Shown one piece after another: positions 44,169 to 52,791 of a stretch of DNA of 64,000 nt. The notes under the pieces are model-generated. The model ran no database searches and had not been told where the DNA came from. It was given only the letters and a program-made list of their open reading frames with translations. Both the position numbers and the translations under genes were made by a program. Positions within the stretch are counted from its first letter, which is position 1. The number at the start of each line of letters is the position of its first letter. Source of the DNA: Paenibacillus mesophilus (GTDB lineage Bacteria > Bacillota > Bacilli > Paenibacillales > NBRC-103111); NCBI RefSeq assembly GCF_005938385.1, contig NZ_VCRA01000002.1, forward strand, positions 310,001 through 374,000, given 5' to 3'.

Positions 44169-45320
44169 TCAAAGCCCGTCCATCTCAGCCCGCAGCTGAT
44201 CGAGCAGCCTGCTCATATCCTCGGGCAGCGGGGCGCGCACTTCCATACGTTCGCCTGTCCATGGATGATGCCACACCAGCTTTTCCCCATGCAGCGCCTG
44301 TCTGTGAATATACCGGCGGGTACCGCCATACATGCCGTCCCCGGCAAGCGGATGGTCGATCGACGATAGATGGACGCGAATCTGATGCGTGCGACCGGTC
44401 TCAAGACGGAGACGGACTAACGTATGGTTGACGAACGTATCCACGACCTCGAACAGCGTGACGGCCGGATCGCCGGTTTCGCTGACACGGCGGCGGGTCG
44501 AATGGTGGCGGTCTTGTCCGATCGGCTTGTCGATTTTCCCTTTCCGCTGCTCGAATACGCCTTCCGCGACGGCTAAATAGATGCGTTCGATTTTTTTCTC
44601 GCGCATCGCTTTATCGAATTCGTAGTGGGCATATTCGTTCTTGGCATACAGGACCGGTCCGGTCGTTTCTTTATCCAGCCTGTGAATATGGCGCACTCTG
44701 CACGGCTGTCCGGACGCTTCATAGTAGGCCGCCACCGCGTGGGCCAGCGTCCCGCGCTGTCCTTGTACGCTCGGATGCACTTCCATCCCGACGGGCTTGT
44801 TGACCACGAGGGTAAAATCGTCCTCGTACAAAACGTTCAGCTCCATCCAGTCGGCCGGGAATCCCGGAGATTCGTGCGGAAACAGCTTCAGTCTGAGAAG
44901 CTGGCCCTGCTTGACGGCGCCGTTCGTCGCCATCCATTTGGCGGTCAGCTTGGCGGGCAGGGGAAGCTGCTTCAAGATGACGGCGATCGGCGCACCCGCA
45001 AGGCCCTCCGGCAGTTTGATTTCAAGCCATTCGCCTTTGCGCCGGCCGGATTTCAAGCTGATCCCGGTCTTGGGCTGGATTGCGGCACCTTTTCGATCGG
45101 GCGCGCCGTCGCGGCTTGGCTTGCTTGGGTAGGATTTATCGGATCTGCCCGATTTGATCGTTGGCTTGGGGCCATCCTGCCGGCTGAATTTAGCCGGGGC
45201 GGCTCCTTTTTTGTCACGGCGGCTGTTGTCGTTCGGGGGTGCGGGCTTGCGCCGCTGACCTTGCTTGCCTGACGGATTGGGTCTGGAATAATTACCGGAA
45301 TCTCTCACTGGCGGCACCAC
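44169..45320 (-). CDS. RluA-family pseudouridine synthase with basic N-terminal extension
   Basis: A 383-residue rRNA or tRNA pseudouridine synthase. The catalytic loop HRLDKETTGPVLYAK holds the nucleophilic Asp, and RLETGRTHQIRVHL is the RluA family signature. The first 90 residues are low-complexity, rich in Lys, Arg, Ser and Pro, and probably disordered RNA-binding sequence. A short S4-like region (LTAKWMATNGAVKQG) precedes the catalytic domain. The start is a GTG without a clear ribosome site, so the exact N-terminus is uncertain. Confidence 0.85.
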   Translation of the reverse strand: MVPPVRDSGNYSRPNPSGKQGQRRKPAPPNDNSRRDKKGAAPAKFSRQDGPKPTIKSGRSDKSYPSKPSRDGAPDRKGAAIQPKTGISLKSGRRKGEWLEIKLPEGLAGAPIAVILKQLPLPAKLTAKWMATNGAVKQGQLLRLKLFPHESPGFPADWMELNVLYEDDFTLVVNKPVGMEVHPSVQGQRGTLAHAVAAYYEASGQPCRVRHIHRLDKETTGPVLYAKNEYAHYEFDKAMREKKIERIYLAVAEGVFEQRKGKIDKPIGQDRHHSTRRRVSETGDPAVTLFEVVDTFVNHTLVRLRLETGRTHQIRVHLSSIDHPLAGDGMYGGTRRYIHRQALHGEKLVWHHPWTGERMEVRAPLPEDMSRLLDQLRAEMDGL

Positions 45321-45435
45321 GCATTTCTCTCATTTTTCAATACCGATAATTGTACGACAAAATGGGTGGAAATAAAAATACGATTTATCTTTGTCCGAAC
45401 TATTACGTATTGTTACCTATTATTACATTGATTTG

Positions 45436-45464
45436 TTGACATGAATCCGTTTGCAAAGTAAACT
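45436..45464 (+). promoter_or_regulatory. sigma-A type promoter of the excisionase-like gene
   Basis: TTGACA (45436-45441), 17-base spacer, TAAACT (45459-45464); the start codon lies 35 bases after the -10. Confidence 0.65.
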
Positions 45465-45498
45465 GAAGAGGATATGGGAATATTTGGAGTTGAATCTT

Positions 45499-45948
45499 AT
45501 GTACACGGTAGAAGAATTGGCAGGGCTATTGGAGATGCATCCGAGAACGATTCGCCGATATATCCGGGAAGGCAGGCTGATCGCGAGCAAAGTCGGCGGG
45601 GAATGGAGAATTCGGGAGGAAGACGCCGAGAAGTTCGCGGGAGGCCATGTACGAAAGCTGCAGGAAGGGATGAACCGGGATATCGTCTCGTTTGTTAACG
45701 GCGGTCATATGGAGGCCGATGGGAAGGTTCAAGTTTGCTCGGTGTTGGATTGCTGGATCGACGCTCGGGAAGCGGCGGATATTTCCCGGCATCTGATCGA
45801 GTTCATGAACGGGGACGATCCGTCAAGAGGCAAAGCTAAATTTCAGTATTTGTATGTGGAGGAGGAGAAGAAGAGCCGGTTCATCCTGTGGGGGAATCCG
45901 TCGTTCGTCGGCCGGCTGCTTTGCGAGATAGGCGAACGTACGAAGTAA
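45499..45948 (+). CDS. excisionase-type HTH DNA-binding protein
   Basis: A 149-residue protein with an N-terminal MerR-like HTH_17 domain (YTVEELAGLLEMHPRTIRRYI, in parts; VGGEWRIREEDAEKF) and a C-terminal alpha/beta domain of unknown type (RFILWGNPSFVGRLL). The ATG at 45499 has GGAG nine bases upstream. It is not near an integrase, so it is more likely a transcription factor than an excisionase. Confidence 0.75.
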   Translation: MYTVEELAGLLEMHPRTIRRYIREGRLIASKVGGEWRIREEDAEKFAGGHVRKLQEGMNRDIVSFVNGGHMEADGKVQVCSVLDCWIDAREAADISRHLIEFMNGDDPSRGKAKFQYLYVEEEKKSRFILWGNPSFVGRLLCEIGERTK

Positions 45949-45977
45949 ACATTGTCTAATCCGAGGGGGTGGCGCGA

Positions 45978-46751
45978 TTGAAATACAAGCTGCTTGCACT
46001 GGACATTGACGGCACGATTTTGAATGACCGGGGGCAGCTGACGCCGCCTACGATTCAAAGCATCCGGACAGCGGTCGACTCGGGTGTGAAGGTCGTGCTT
46101 TGCACGGGACGAAGCTTCCGGCAGAGCGGTGGCATCGTTTCGCAGCTTGGACTTACGGACCCGCTCATTGCTTATAACGGAGCCGCTGCAATAGATCCGG
46201 TTACAAGAAACGTTATTGACGAAATGTCGTTTCCGATCGGGGATGTGGCTCCGTTCATTTCTCACTGCCGCAAGTACGATATCCATTGCTCCGCGTGTAC
46301 GGCATTCGATGTGTTTGTCGAAAGGATGGACGATTACCAAATCGACCGGTATCGCAAATTCGAAATCCATTATTCGCTTAGTGACAATCTCCTGTTGACG
46401 GATGAACCGGTCATGAAGTTTACGGTAGATGACCGGAAACGAATAGGCGGATGGCAAATAATCGATTCGGTGCAGAAAAAATACATGAAAGATTTTTTTA
46501 TGAACGTTATGCATCCGAATGCGAGTAAAGCGGAGTCGCTCGCGCGTTTGGCCCGCTCGTACGGTATCGGTCGGGAAGAAGTGATGGCTATCGGCAATTT
46601 TTACAACGATCTGGGCATGCTCGAATATGCCGGCCTTGGCGTTGCAATGGGGAATGCACCATGGCAGATCAAGCAAAGAGCGAATGCGGTGACGGCTTCC
46701 AATAAAGAAGACGGCGTCCATCTGGCGATACATAAATATTTGTTGAAATGA
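45978..46751 (+). CDS. HAD-superfamily Cof-type phosphatase
   Basis: A 257-residue phosphatase of the Cof subfamily with nucleophile motif LDIDGTILN, CTGRS, Lys in the NASKAESL region and the last motif GNFYNDLGMLEYAG. The usual GDxxND reads GNFYND, so one metal-site Asp is Asn. The TTG at 45978 is preferred, with AGGGGGTG upstream. Substrates of this group are sugar phosphates or flavin/pyridoxal phosphates. Confidence 0.82.
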   Translation: MKYKLLALDIDGTILNDRGQLTPPTIQSIRTAVDSGVKVVLCTGRSFRQSGGIVSQLGLTDPLIAYNGAAAIDPVTRNVIDEMSFPIGDVAPFISHCRKYDIHCSACTAFDVFVERMDDYQIDRYRKFEIHYSLSDNLLLTDEPVMKFTVDDRKRIGGWQIIDSVQKKYMKDFFMNVMHPNASKAESLARLARSYGIGREEVMAIGNFYNDLGMLEYAGLGVAMGNAPWQIKQRANAVTASNKEDGVHLAIHKYLLK

Positions 46752-46807
46752 AATGCAAGTAAGTAATTAATGGCATTAATTATATGGGAATACGGGAGGA
46801 ACATACG

Positions 46808-47497
46808 ATGGCCCAGTACGACGGATTTGCCGAGCAATACCGGGAGATGGTGAAGAAAGGCGGCCCGGAGGCTTCATTCCGCTACATTATGCGGCAGTTG
46901 ACACGTTTGGACGATATTCGCAATAAATCAATTTGCGACATCGGCTGCGGTCAAGGGGAATTATGCCGTAGGATGGCATTCGCGGGAGCACGTGTGACCG
47001 GCGTAGATTTGAGCGCCGAACAGATTGCGATCGCGCGGGGCGATATCGCGGGTGTCCGATGGGTTCAAGACGATGCGATGAGCTTGGGCAGCTTGCCTGA
47101 CGAGTCGTTCGACTATGTCGTTTCGAGCGTCATGCTGATGGACGTGCCGGACCATCGGGCCGTGTTCCGCGCTTCCCGCCGTATATTGAAGCCGGACGGC
47201 GTCATGATCTGGGTCATCATGCATCCTTGCTTCCAGTCGCCCTTCAGCCATCCCCTCGGAGACGGCTCCCGGAAAGTGCTGGACTATAAGGAACAATTCT
47301 GGAAATCGCAAGGAACCGGTACGATTCGATCGACGCTCGGAGCTTATCACAGGCCGCTGTCGGCCTATCTGAACGATTTTATGGAGGCGGGCTTCTCCGT
47401 CATCCGCGTCGATGAATTGGAACGTTTGGATTCGTCGGTCGATGTGCTGCCCGCTCACTTCGCGGCGGTCGGAAGAAAGGTTAGGCCGTCCGTATGA
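46808..47497 (+). CDS. class I SAM-dependent methyltransferase
   Basis: A 229-residue methyltransferase with motif I DIGCGQGELCRRMA, motif II VTGVDLSAEQI, motif III VQDDAMSLGSLPDESFDYVV and HPCFQSPFSHP later on. GGGAGGA precedes the ATG at 46808. Its stop overlaps the next start by four bases (ATGA). Substrate unknown, small molecule likely. Confidence 0.82.
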   Translation: MAQYDGFAEQYREMVKKGGPEASFRYIMRQLTRLDDIRNKSICDIGCGQGELCRRMAFAGARVTGVDLSAEQIAIARGDIAGVRWVQDDAMSLGSLPDESFDYVVSSVMLMDVPDHRAVFRASRRILKPDGVMIWVIMHPCFQSPFSHPLGDGSRKVLDYKEQFWKSQGTGTIRSTLGAYHRPLSAYLNDFMEAGFSVIRVDELERLDSSVDVLPAHFAAVGRKVRPSV

Positions 47498-47721
47498 CAC
47501 CCGTCGATATTATGGGGAAAGTTGTGAAGCTGGCCTCCAACATCCAGTGGAAGCACTTTCACATCCGGGATATCCCTGTCGCAATTTATGACGGAACGAC
47601 GACTTGGCTGTTCGGACACGCCGACCCGGGCGAACCGTTCGCCGCATTGGATGGTCATCCCCATGTATTCCGATTATTTCGGCACAAGACGGTTGCATCA
47701 AGGCGGAAGCTGACGGACTAA
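47494..47721 (+). CDS. small hypothetical protein coupled to the methyltransferase
   Basis: A 75-residue soluble protein with a HIRDIPVAIYDGTTTWLFG segment and HVFRLFRHKT near the end; no family recognised. The ATGA overlap with the methyltransferase stop supports that it is translated. No own promoter is seen. Confidence 0.55.
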   Translation: MTPVDIMGKVVKLASNIQWKHFHIRDIPVAIYDGTTTWLFGHADPGEPFAALDGHPHVFRLFRHKTVASRRKLTD

Positions 47722-47992
47722 AAGCGAGACTATCGGAAAGTGGCTTGAAAAAGTTGAACGTAAACAAAATCGGATAGTCCAAAACGTTGTACTGAGAATT
47801 GAACGGCATGATCGAAAAATTCAAAGTTTGAGACGAGGGTTACAGCGGCTGCCGGGTGCGGCCGTTTTTGCTTGCTGGAGACGGGACGCTGCTCCGGGCG
47901 AATTCCGGTTTCCGGCCAAACATGGTATGATGTATATTCGAACAAGGAAAATGATACGGACGAACGAGCCGTGCCGGGGAGTGCAAACGACA

Positions 47993-48958
47993 ATGATTAC
48001 CCGCATCGTGACGCCATCCGAAAGCGGAAAACGACTGCATCGCTATGTCAGAAGCTTGATGCCCAATTATCCGTTGGGCCAAATTTATAAAATGATCGAT
48101 CAAGGCAAGGTGAAAGTGAACGGCAAACGAAAGAAGGATACGTACGAGCTTGCTGCCGGGGACGAGCTGACGATTCATATCGAGGAAGATACGTTCAAAG
48201 AGGCGAACGTCGGAGCGGTGGAGAAGAAGGTCAAATTCGCAGGCGTCATTTCCAAAATCGACGTCGTGTTCGAGGACGGGGAGCTGCTTGTCGTCAACAA
48301 GCCGGCCGGGCTGCTTACTCATCCGGATCAGACGGAGCAGAAGGAAACGTTGATTACGCGTGTGCATGCCTATCTGCACAAAAAAGGAGAGCTCGACAGC
48401 CGTCTCTTTTTGCCGGCAACGGCCAACAGGCTGGACCGCAACACGAGCGGCCTGGTACTGATCGGCAAAACGGCCGGTATGCTGCACCAGCTGAACCAAT
48501 GGATTCAGAAGCGGGAGCTGGACAAGTATTACATGACCGTCGTGGAGGGCGCGCTGACGGCAGGCGGCACGGTGGACGCCAAGCTGGTCCGCGACGAGAG
48601 CGGCAACCGGACCCGGGTCGTGAAGGGAGACGATTCGCTCCGAAACGGTGCCGATCAAGCGGAAAAAGAAGCAGTTACTCATTACCGGCCGCTCAGAGCG
48701 GGCCAAGGATACACTTTGATCGAGGTGGAGCTGATCAGCGGGCGTACCCATCAAATCCGTACGCATCTGCAAAGCATCGGGCATCCGCTGCTCGGCGATA
48801 TCAAATACGGCGGCAAAGCGTTCGGGGACGTCAATCATCAGCTGCTGCATGCATGGAAAATTTCGCTTGCCGACGGCAGGACCTTCACCGCGCCGCTGCC
48901 GCCTTTGTTCCGTTCGGTGCTCAAGAAAACGGGCATCGATTTCGCGATGCCCGTTTGA
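47993..48958 (+). CDS. RluA-family pseudouridine synthase with S4 domain
   Basis: A 321-residue enzyme. An S4 RNA-binding domain (about 10-60: SGKRLHRYVRSLMPNYPLGQ, KVKVNGKRKK) is followed by the catalytic domain with ANRLDRNTSGLVLIGK (nucleophile Asp; the usual HRLD is NRLD) and ELISGRTHQIRTHL. The frame is open 55 codons upstream, but the ATG at 47993 gives the family-typical N-terminus and has GGGGAG 12 bases before. A terminator follows. Second RluA paralog within 4 kb. Confidence 0.87.
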   Translation: MITRIVTPSESGKRLHRYVRSLMPNYPLGQIYKMIDQGKVKVNGKRKKDTYELAAGDELTIHIEEDTFKEANVGAVEKKVKFAGVISKIDVVFEDGELLVVNKPAGLLTHPDQTEQKETLITRVHAYLHKKGELDSRLFLPATANRLDRNTSGLVLIGKTAGMLHQLNQWIQKRELDKYYMTVVEGALTAGGTVDAKLVRDESGNRTRVVKGDDSLRNGADQAEKEAVTHYRPLRAGQGYTLIEVELISGRTHQIRTHLQSIGHPLLGDIKYGGKAFGDVNHQLLHAWKISLADGRTFTAPLPPLFRSVLKKTGIDFAMPV

Positions 48959-48980
48959 CCGGACTATGCTGTCTTGAACC

Positions 48981-49010
48981 GCGCTTCCCTTTTGGGTAGC
49001 GCCGTTTTTG
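48981..49010 (+). terminator. rho-independent terminator
   Basis: GCGCTTCCC (48981-48989), TTTT loop, GGGTAGCGC (48994-49002), then a T-rich tract. One mismatch in nine pairs. Confidence 0.85.
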
Positions 49011-49078
49011 TTTTTGTTAATTAATTCACATATGGATTTCCGGTAAAGTCTGGTACACTCAACAAGTGTAAATGCTCA

Positions 49079-49276
49079 GGTTGTTGAAAAAGTCTAAAGC
49101 GAGAGTTGGAATACCAAAAGAGGTGGGGGAGATGTGCGTAAAGCGTAGCGGCTGACTTTAAAATCGTGTTGTAACCGCTGTAATTTATAAAAACAACACG
49201 ATTTTAACGGAAGTGGAGCGCATTCCCCCACCTCTTGCCTTCAGTGCTTCCTCTCTTGCAGACTTTTTCAACAGCC
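49079..49276. mobile_element. 198-bp MITE-like element holding nested-hairpin repeat copy 3
   Basis: Terminal inverted repeats GGTTGTTGAAAAAGTCT (49079-49095) and AGACTTTTTCAACAGCC (49260-49276) match in 16 of 17 positions and resemble ends of IS1182-like insertion sequences. Inside lie an 11-bp perfect outer stem (49119-49129 with 49225-49235) and a 15-bp perfect inner stem (49158-49172 with 49193-49207) with TCGTGTTGT / ACAACACGA and a 20-base loop starting AACCGC, as in copy 1. No gene is present. It fills most of the 344-base gap between the RluA and GGDEF genes. Confidence 0.75.
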
Positions 49277-49302
49277 TTAAAGCTGCAGCTTGATCGACGG
49301 AG

Positions 49303-51084
49303 ATGATGGACTTGAGGATCTTGACGATGCTGTTCCTGATGGCGATAAGCTATATTGCATGGATCCCCGAAGCGTCCGGGGCATCTGCTCCGGCAGTCAT
49401 GCAATTAAATGAGACAAACCGGACATACGATGCCAGCCGGTATCTTGAAATATTGGAGGACCGGGACGGAAGCTTGACGATCGTCGATATGGATAATCCG
49501 GACATTGCCCGGCGGTTCTCGGGAAACGAACAACGTATTCCGAGCTTCGGCTATACGAAATCGGTGTATTGGGCGAAGCTGCGGCTGGAAAACAACTCGC
49601 GGCAGCGGCAATGGCTGCTGAACATCGACCAGCCGCCGATGGATCAAATCGATTTGTACATACCCGATATGCCCGGGCAGTGGGAGCATCGAAGCTCGGG
49701 AGACGCTTTTCCGTTTGCTTGGAGGGAAGTCCGCAATCCCGATTATTCGTTTCGTCTCGAGCTCGGTCCGAATGAAACGAAAACCGTCATTCTCCGGTTC
49801 GAAACCGAAGGAGCGATGATTTTCCCGGTCCGGATCGCGACGCCGGTTCAGCACGCCGAGCAGCAGAAGGCGACGGATTTGCTGATGGGCGCGTTCTTCG
49901 GCATCCTGATCGTCATGAGCGTATACAACACGATATTGGCCGTTTCGTTGCGGTCCAAAGAATACGTTTATTATGTTTGTATCAATGTGACCGCGGCGCT
50001 GCTCTATTCCTCGCTGAACGGAATAGCTTATCAATACTTATGGCCGGAAGCGGTGTGGTGGAACAATCGGGCGATCGTTTTCTTCATTTGCCTGGCGCAT
50101 ATTGCCGCACTTCTGTTCACGCGCACCTTCCTGAAGCTGGACTCCTACTATCCGAGAATATACCGGCTGTTCTCCGGATTCATAATGTTCGAGATGGTGA
50201 ACATCGCGCTGCTGTTCGCGGATTACAGTTCAGGACTGCAAATGGCGGCCTGCATGGTCGTCCTGATCGACCTGACGATCGTGGGCGTGGGGGCGGCGAG
50301 CTTGTGGCGGGGCTTTATGCCCGCCCGATTTTTCATGGCGGGCTGGGGCGTATTTATGGTAGGAAGCGTCCTGACATTGCTCGCTGACGCCGGCATACTG
50401 CCTCAAGTCGCTCATATCCGGTATGCTTCCCAGACCGGCTCCCTATTTGAGGCGATCGTTCTGTCCCTCGGACTGGCTTCGCGAATTCAGTCGATCCGAA
50501 TGGAGAAAGAACAGGCCGAAGCTTTGATGATTCTGTCCAAGAAGCAGGCGGAATCCGACTTTTTGACCGGCCTGTATTCCAGGAGATACATAGTGGGACA
50601 TTTTGAAGCATTGCAAACGCGTTCGGTCAACCGCCCGGTATCGCTGCTGCTGATGGATATCGACTATTTCAAAAAGATCAACGACACATACGGCCATGAG
50701 ACCGGGGACTTGATTCTGAAGCAATTCGCTTCCGTCATTCGCGGCGAGCTTCCCGCGAAAGGAATCGCCGGCAGATTCGGGGGAGAGGAATTCGTCATCC
50801 TGCTGCCGGATCACGATTTGAATGAAGCGCAAGAGGCTGCGGAACGATTGCTGAAAGCGGTAAGACAATTTCCGTTCCGTATCGGCGACGGTTCCTATCC
50901 TTGCACGGCCAGTATCGGCGTAGCCGAATGGAGAAGGCACGAGCGGGAATCGTTCGAGTCGTGTGTGCGCAGGGCGGACAATGCTTTGTACGAAGCGAAA
51001 AGAACCGGCAGAAACCGGGTCTGCGCCGCATTGGAGCAGAAACGGCCGCTCGGCCATGATGCAGCCGCCGTACCGATTGAATAA
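49303..51084 (+). CDS. 7TMR-DISM diguanylate cyclase
   Basis: A 593-residue membrane protein: signal peptide (residues 1-26), an extracellular 7TMR-DISMED2-like domain (about 35-185), seven membrane segments (about 190-390), a short coiled coil and a C-terminal GGDEF domain (about 420-575). The active-site motif is GGEEF at 493-497, with FDxxN-type residues DIDYFKKIND before it, so it should make c-di-GMP. An RxxD inhibitory site is not obvious at the usual place. Several adjacent starts (49303, 49306) are possible and none has ideal ribosome spacing. Confidence 0.88.
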   Translation: MMDLRILTMLFLMAISYIAWIPEASGASAPAVMQLNETNRTYDASRYLEILEDRDGSLTIVDMDNPDIARRFSGNEQRIPSFGYTKSVYWAKLRLENNSRQRQWLLNIDQPPMDQIDLYIPDMPGQWEHRSSGDAFPFAWREVRNPDYSFRLELGPNETKTVILRFETEGAMIFPVRIATPVQHAEQQKATDLLMGAFFGILIVMSVYNTILAVSLRSKEYVYYVCINVTAALLYSSLNGIAYQYLWPEAVWWNNRAIVFFICLAHIAALLFTRTFLKLDSYYPRIYRLFSGFIMFEMVNIALLFADYSSGLQMAACMVVLIDLTIVGVGAASLWRGFMPARFFMAGWGVFMVGSVLTLLADAGILPQVAHIRYASQTGSLFEAIVLSLGLASRIQSIRMEKEQAEALMILSKKQAESDFLTGLYSRRYIVGHFEALQTRSVNRPVSLLLMDIDYFKKINDTYGHETGDLILKQFASVIRGELPAKGIAGRFGGEEFVILLPDHDLNEAQEAAERLLKAVRQFPFRIGDGSYPCTASIGVAEWRRHERESFESCVRRADNALYEAKRTGRNRVCAALEQKRPLGHDAAAVPIE

Positions 51085-51133
51085 TCGCACGTGTCCCGAT
51101 AAGCCGTCTGTCGACAGGCCCGAACAATTTACA

Positions 51134-51162
51134 TTGTGAAACTCGCTCCTTTAGGCTATGAT
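51134..51162 (+). promoter_or_regulatory. promoter of the iclR-type gene
   Basis: TTGTGA (51134-51139), 17-base spacer, TATGAT (51157-51162). The start codon lies 75 bases downstream of the -10. Confidence 0.6.
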
Positions 51163-51236
51163 TCATATAGTTGAAGCCTATCACGTTGCAATGATTAGGT
51201 AACGAGTCATTGTCAACAAGGAGTTGAGTACGATCG

Positions 51237-52001
51237 ATGGAACCGCAGAAGCATAAAGTGAAGTCGGCCGATCGAGTGCTGGATATATTCGAACTGTACG
51301 CCGGGGATAAAGACTCGTACAGCTTGACTGAAATATCCAGACTGCTGAAGACGCCGCCGAGCAGCACGTACTTGCTGCTGCAGAACATGCTGGAGCGGGG
51401 ATACTTGCAGACGGACAAGACGGGTAAACAGTTCCAGCTCGGTCATAAGCTGTTCACGATCCGCAACAAGCGGCTGAAGGGTAGCAATTTGAGCGAAGAG
51501 TTTCAGCAGGTGGCCGATCAGCTTTTCAGCGAATTGAACGAAACGGTTAATTTAAGTATTCGGCTGGGCGACAAGCTGCTCTATATCGGGGAGAAATCGA
51601 GCACCCAATTTCTCAGATTTACGCCGAATACCGGCGATATGAGGCCGCTTCACGCTACCGCCTCCGGTAAAGTACTGCTGGCCGGGATGACCGTGGAGGA
51701 GCTGCGCGCGATATATCCGGAAGATGCGCTCGAGAAAGTTACCGACAAGACGATCTCCACCTTCCCCGAATTGCTGACGGAGCTGGATAAGGTCAGGGAC
51801 CAAGGCTTCGGATACAATATGGGGGAGACGGTGGAAGGCGTACAGTGTGTCGCTGCTGCCGTCCATGATGCGGAGGGCAAGGCGGTTGCCGCGATCAGCG
51901 TCTCGATTCCGGTCGTCCGGGTTACCGGTGAAATATGGGAGAAAGTACACGGGCGGATCAAATTCGCGAGCGAACAATTGTCAAGGAACGTATATCCGTA
52001 G
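51237..52001 (+). CDS. IclR-family transcriptional regulator
   Basis: A 254-residue regulator with an N-terminal winged HTH (VKSADRVLDIFELYAG, YSLTEISRLLKTPPSSTYLLL in parts) and a C-terminal IclR effector domain (RPLHATASGKVLLAGM, VEGVQCVAAAVHD, AISVSIPVVR). IclR proteins sense small organic acids or aromatic compounds. It lies just upstream of the CBM9-like and esterase genes on the same strand, with a separate promoter between, and is the candidate regulator of both. Confidence 0.88.
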   Translation: MEPQKHKVKSADRVLDIFELYAGDKDSYSLTEISRLLKTPPSSTYLLLQNMLERGYLQTDKTGKQFQLGHKLFTIRNKRLKGSNLSEEFQQVADQLFSELNETVNLSIRLGDKLLYIGEKSSTQFLRFTPNTGDMRPLHATASGKVLLAGMTVEELRAIYPEDALEKVTDKTISTFPELLTELDKVRDQGFGYNMGETVEGVQCVAAAVHDAEGKAVAAISVSIPVVRVTGEIWEKVHGRIKFASEQLSRNVYP

Positions 52002-52055
52002 CGGGACGAAGGCGGCAGCTTTCGTCCTTATTCGTTTTGAAGGCGAATAATAGCA

Positions 52056-52085
52056 TTGACGTCAAAAAAATGCGCGTATTATAAT
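52056..52085 (+). promoter_or_regulatory. promoter of the CBM9-like/esterase operon, with TTGACGTCAA palindrome
   Basis: TTGACG (52056-52061), 18-base spacer, TATAAT (52080-52085). The -35 lies inside the palindrome TTGACGTCAA, which recurs at 54790-54799 after the operon, so it could be a regulator site. Confidence 0.6.
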
Positions 52086-52173
52086 GAAGTCGCATCTTAG
52101 AAACCGATTGCTATCACGATTAGAATAGAAGCGGAGCCGTGCGAAATAGGACGGTGAGAAAGGAAGTTTGCCC

Positions 52174-52773
52174 GTGGAGAACTATGTATACCGGTGCGGA
52201 TTCGAATCCGGTCCCGGCATCGAATGGCAGCGGATCGAAGGCAAGGAACTGGTCGGAACGGTAAACGGAGAAGCGCCGAGATTGCGGACGATCGTGAAAA
52301 TGTGCAGGTCCGCCGAATATGTCCACGTTCGGTTCGAATGCGAGGACGATCACGTCGTGGCTACATATGCGAATCGCGACGATCCGATTTATCGGGAAGA
52401 TGTCGTGGAAATATTTCTTGACGAGATCGGCGCGGGAACGCATTACAAGGAGTACGAGTTCAGTCCTCGCAATGTCGTATTCGACGCTCTGATCGAGAAG
52501 AAACCCGACAAACCGCCGATCGTCAATACGAGCTGGGACCATGAGGGACTGCGGTCCCGGGTCACGGCTCGAGATGACGGCTGGCTCGTGTTCGACATCG
52601 ACCTGCCGGTAAGCGCATTCGGGAAGCCGCCCATTCCTGGGACGAGCTGGAGAATGAACTTCTACCGGATCGACGCCGATCCGCAAGGGACTAGACATTA
52701 CTGGGCATGGTCGCCGACGGGCAAAGTCGATTACCACAAGCCCGAGAAATTCGGATACGTTCTATTCGAATAG
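52174..52773 (+). CDS. CBM9/DOMON-like carbohydrate-binding protein
   Basis: A 199-residue protein resembling family 9 carbohydrate-binding modules: VHVRFECEDDHVVATY, REDVVEIFLDEIG, YYEFSPRN-like HYKEYEFSPRNVVFDAL, SWRMNFYRID and HYWAWSPTGK near the end. It has no signal peptide, so it is cytoplasmic or released otherwise. The GTG at 52174 is chosen for its AAGGAAG seven bases upstream. It is followed after 18 bases by the esterase gene; the pair probably handles an acylated sugar. Confidence 0.75.
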   Translation: MENYVYRCGFESGPGIEWQRIEGKELVGTVNGEAPRLRTIVKMCRSAEYVHVRFECEDDHVVATYANRDDPIYREDVVEIFLDEIGAGTHYKEYEFSPRNVVFDALIEKKPDKPPIVNTSWDHEGLRSRVTARDDGWLVFDIDLPVSAFGKPPIPGTSWRMNFYRIDADPQGTRHYWAWSPTGKVDYHKPEKFGYVLFE

Positions 52774-52791
52774 AGGAAGGTGAGACAGGGT

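Noticed and set aside
45499..45948. Prophage excisionase
   Set aside because: No integrase, attachment repeats or phage genes nearby; the HTH is shared with ordinary regulators.
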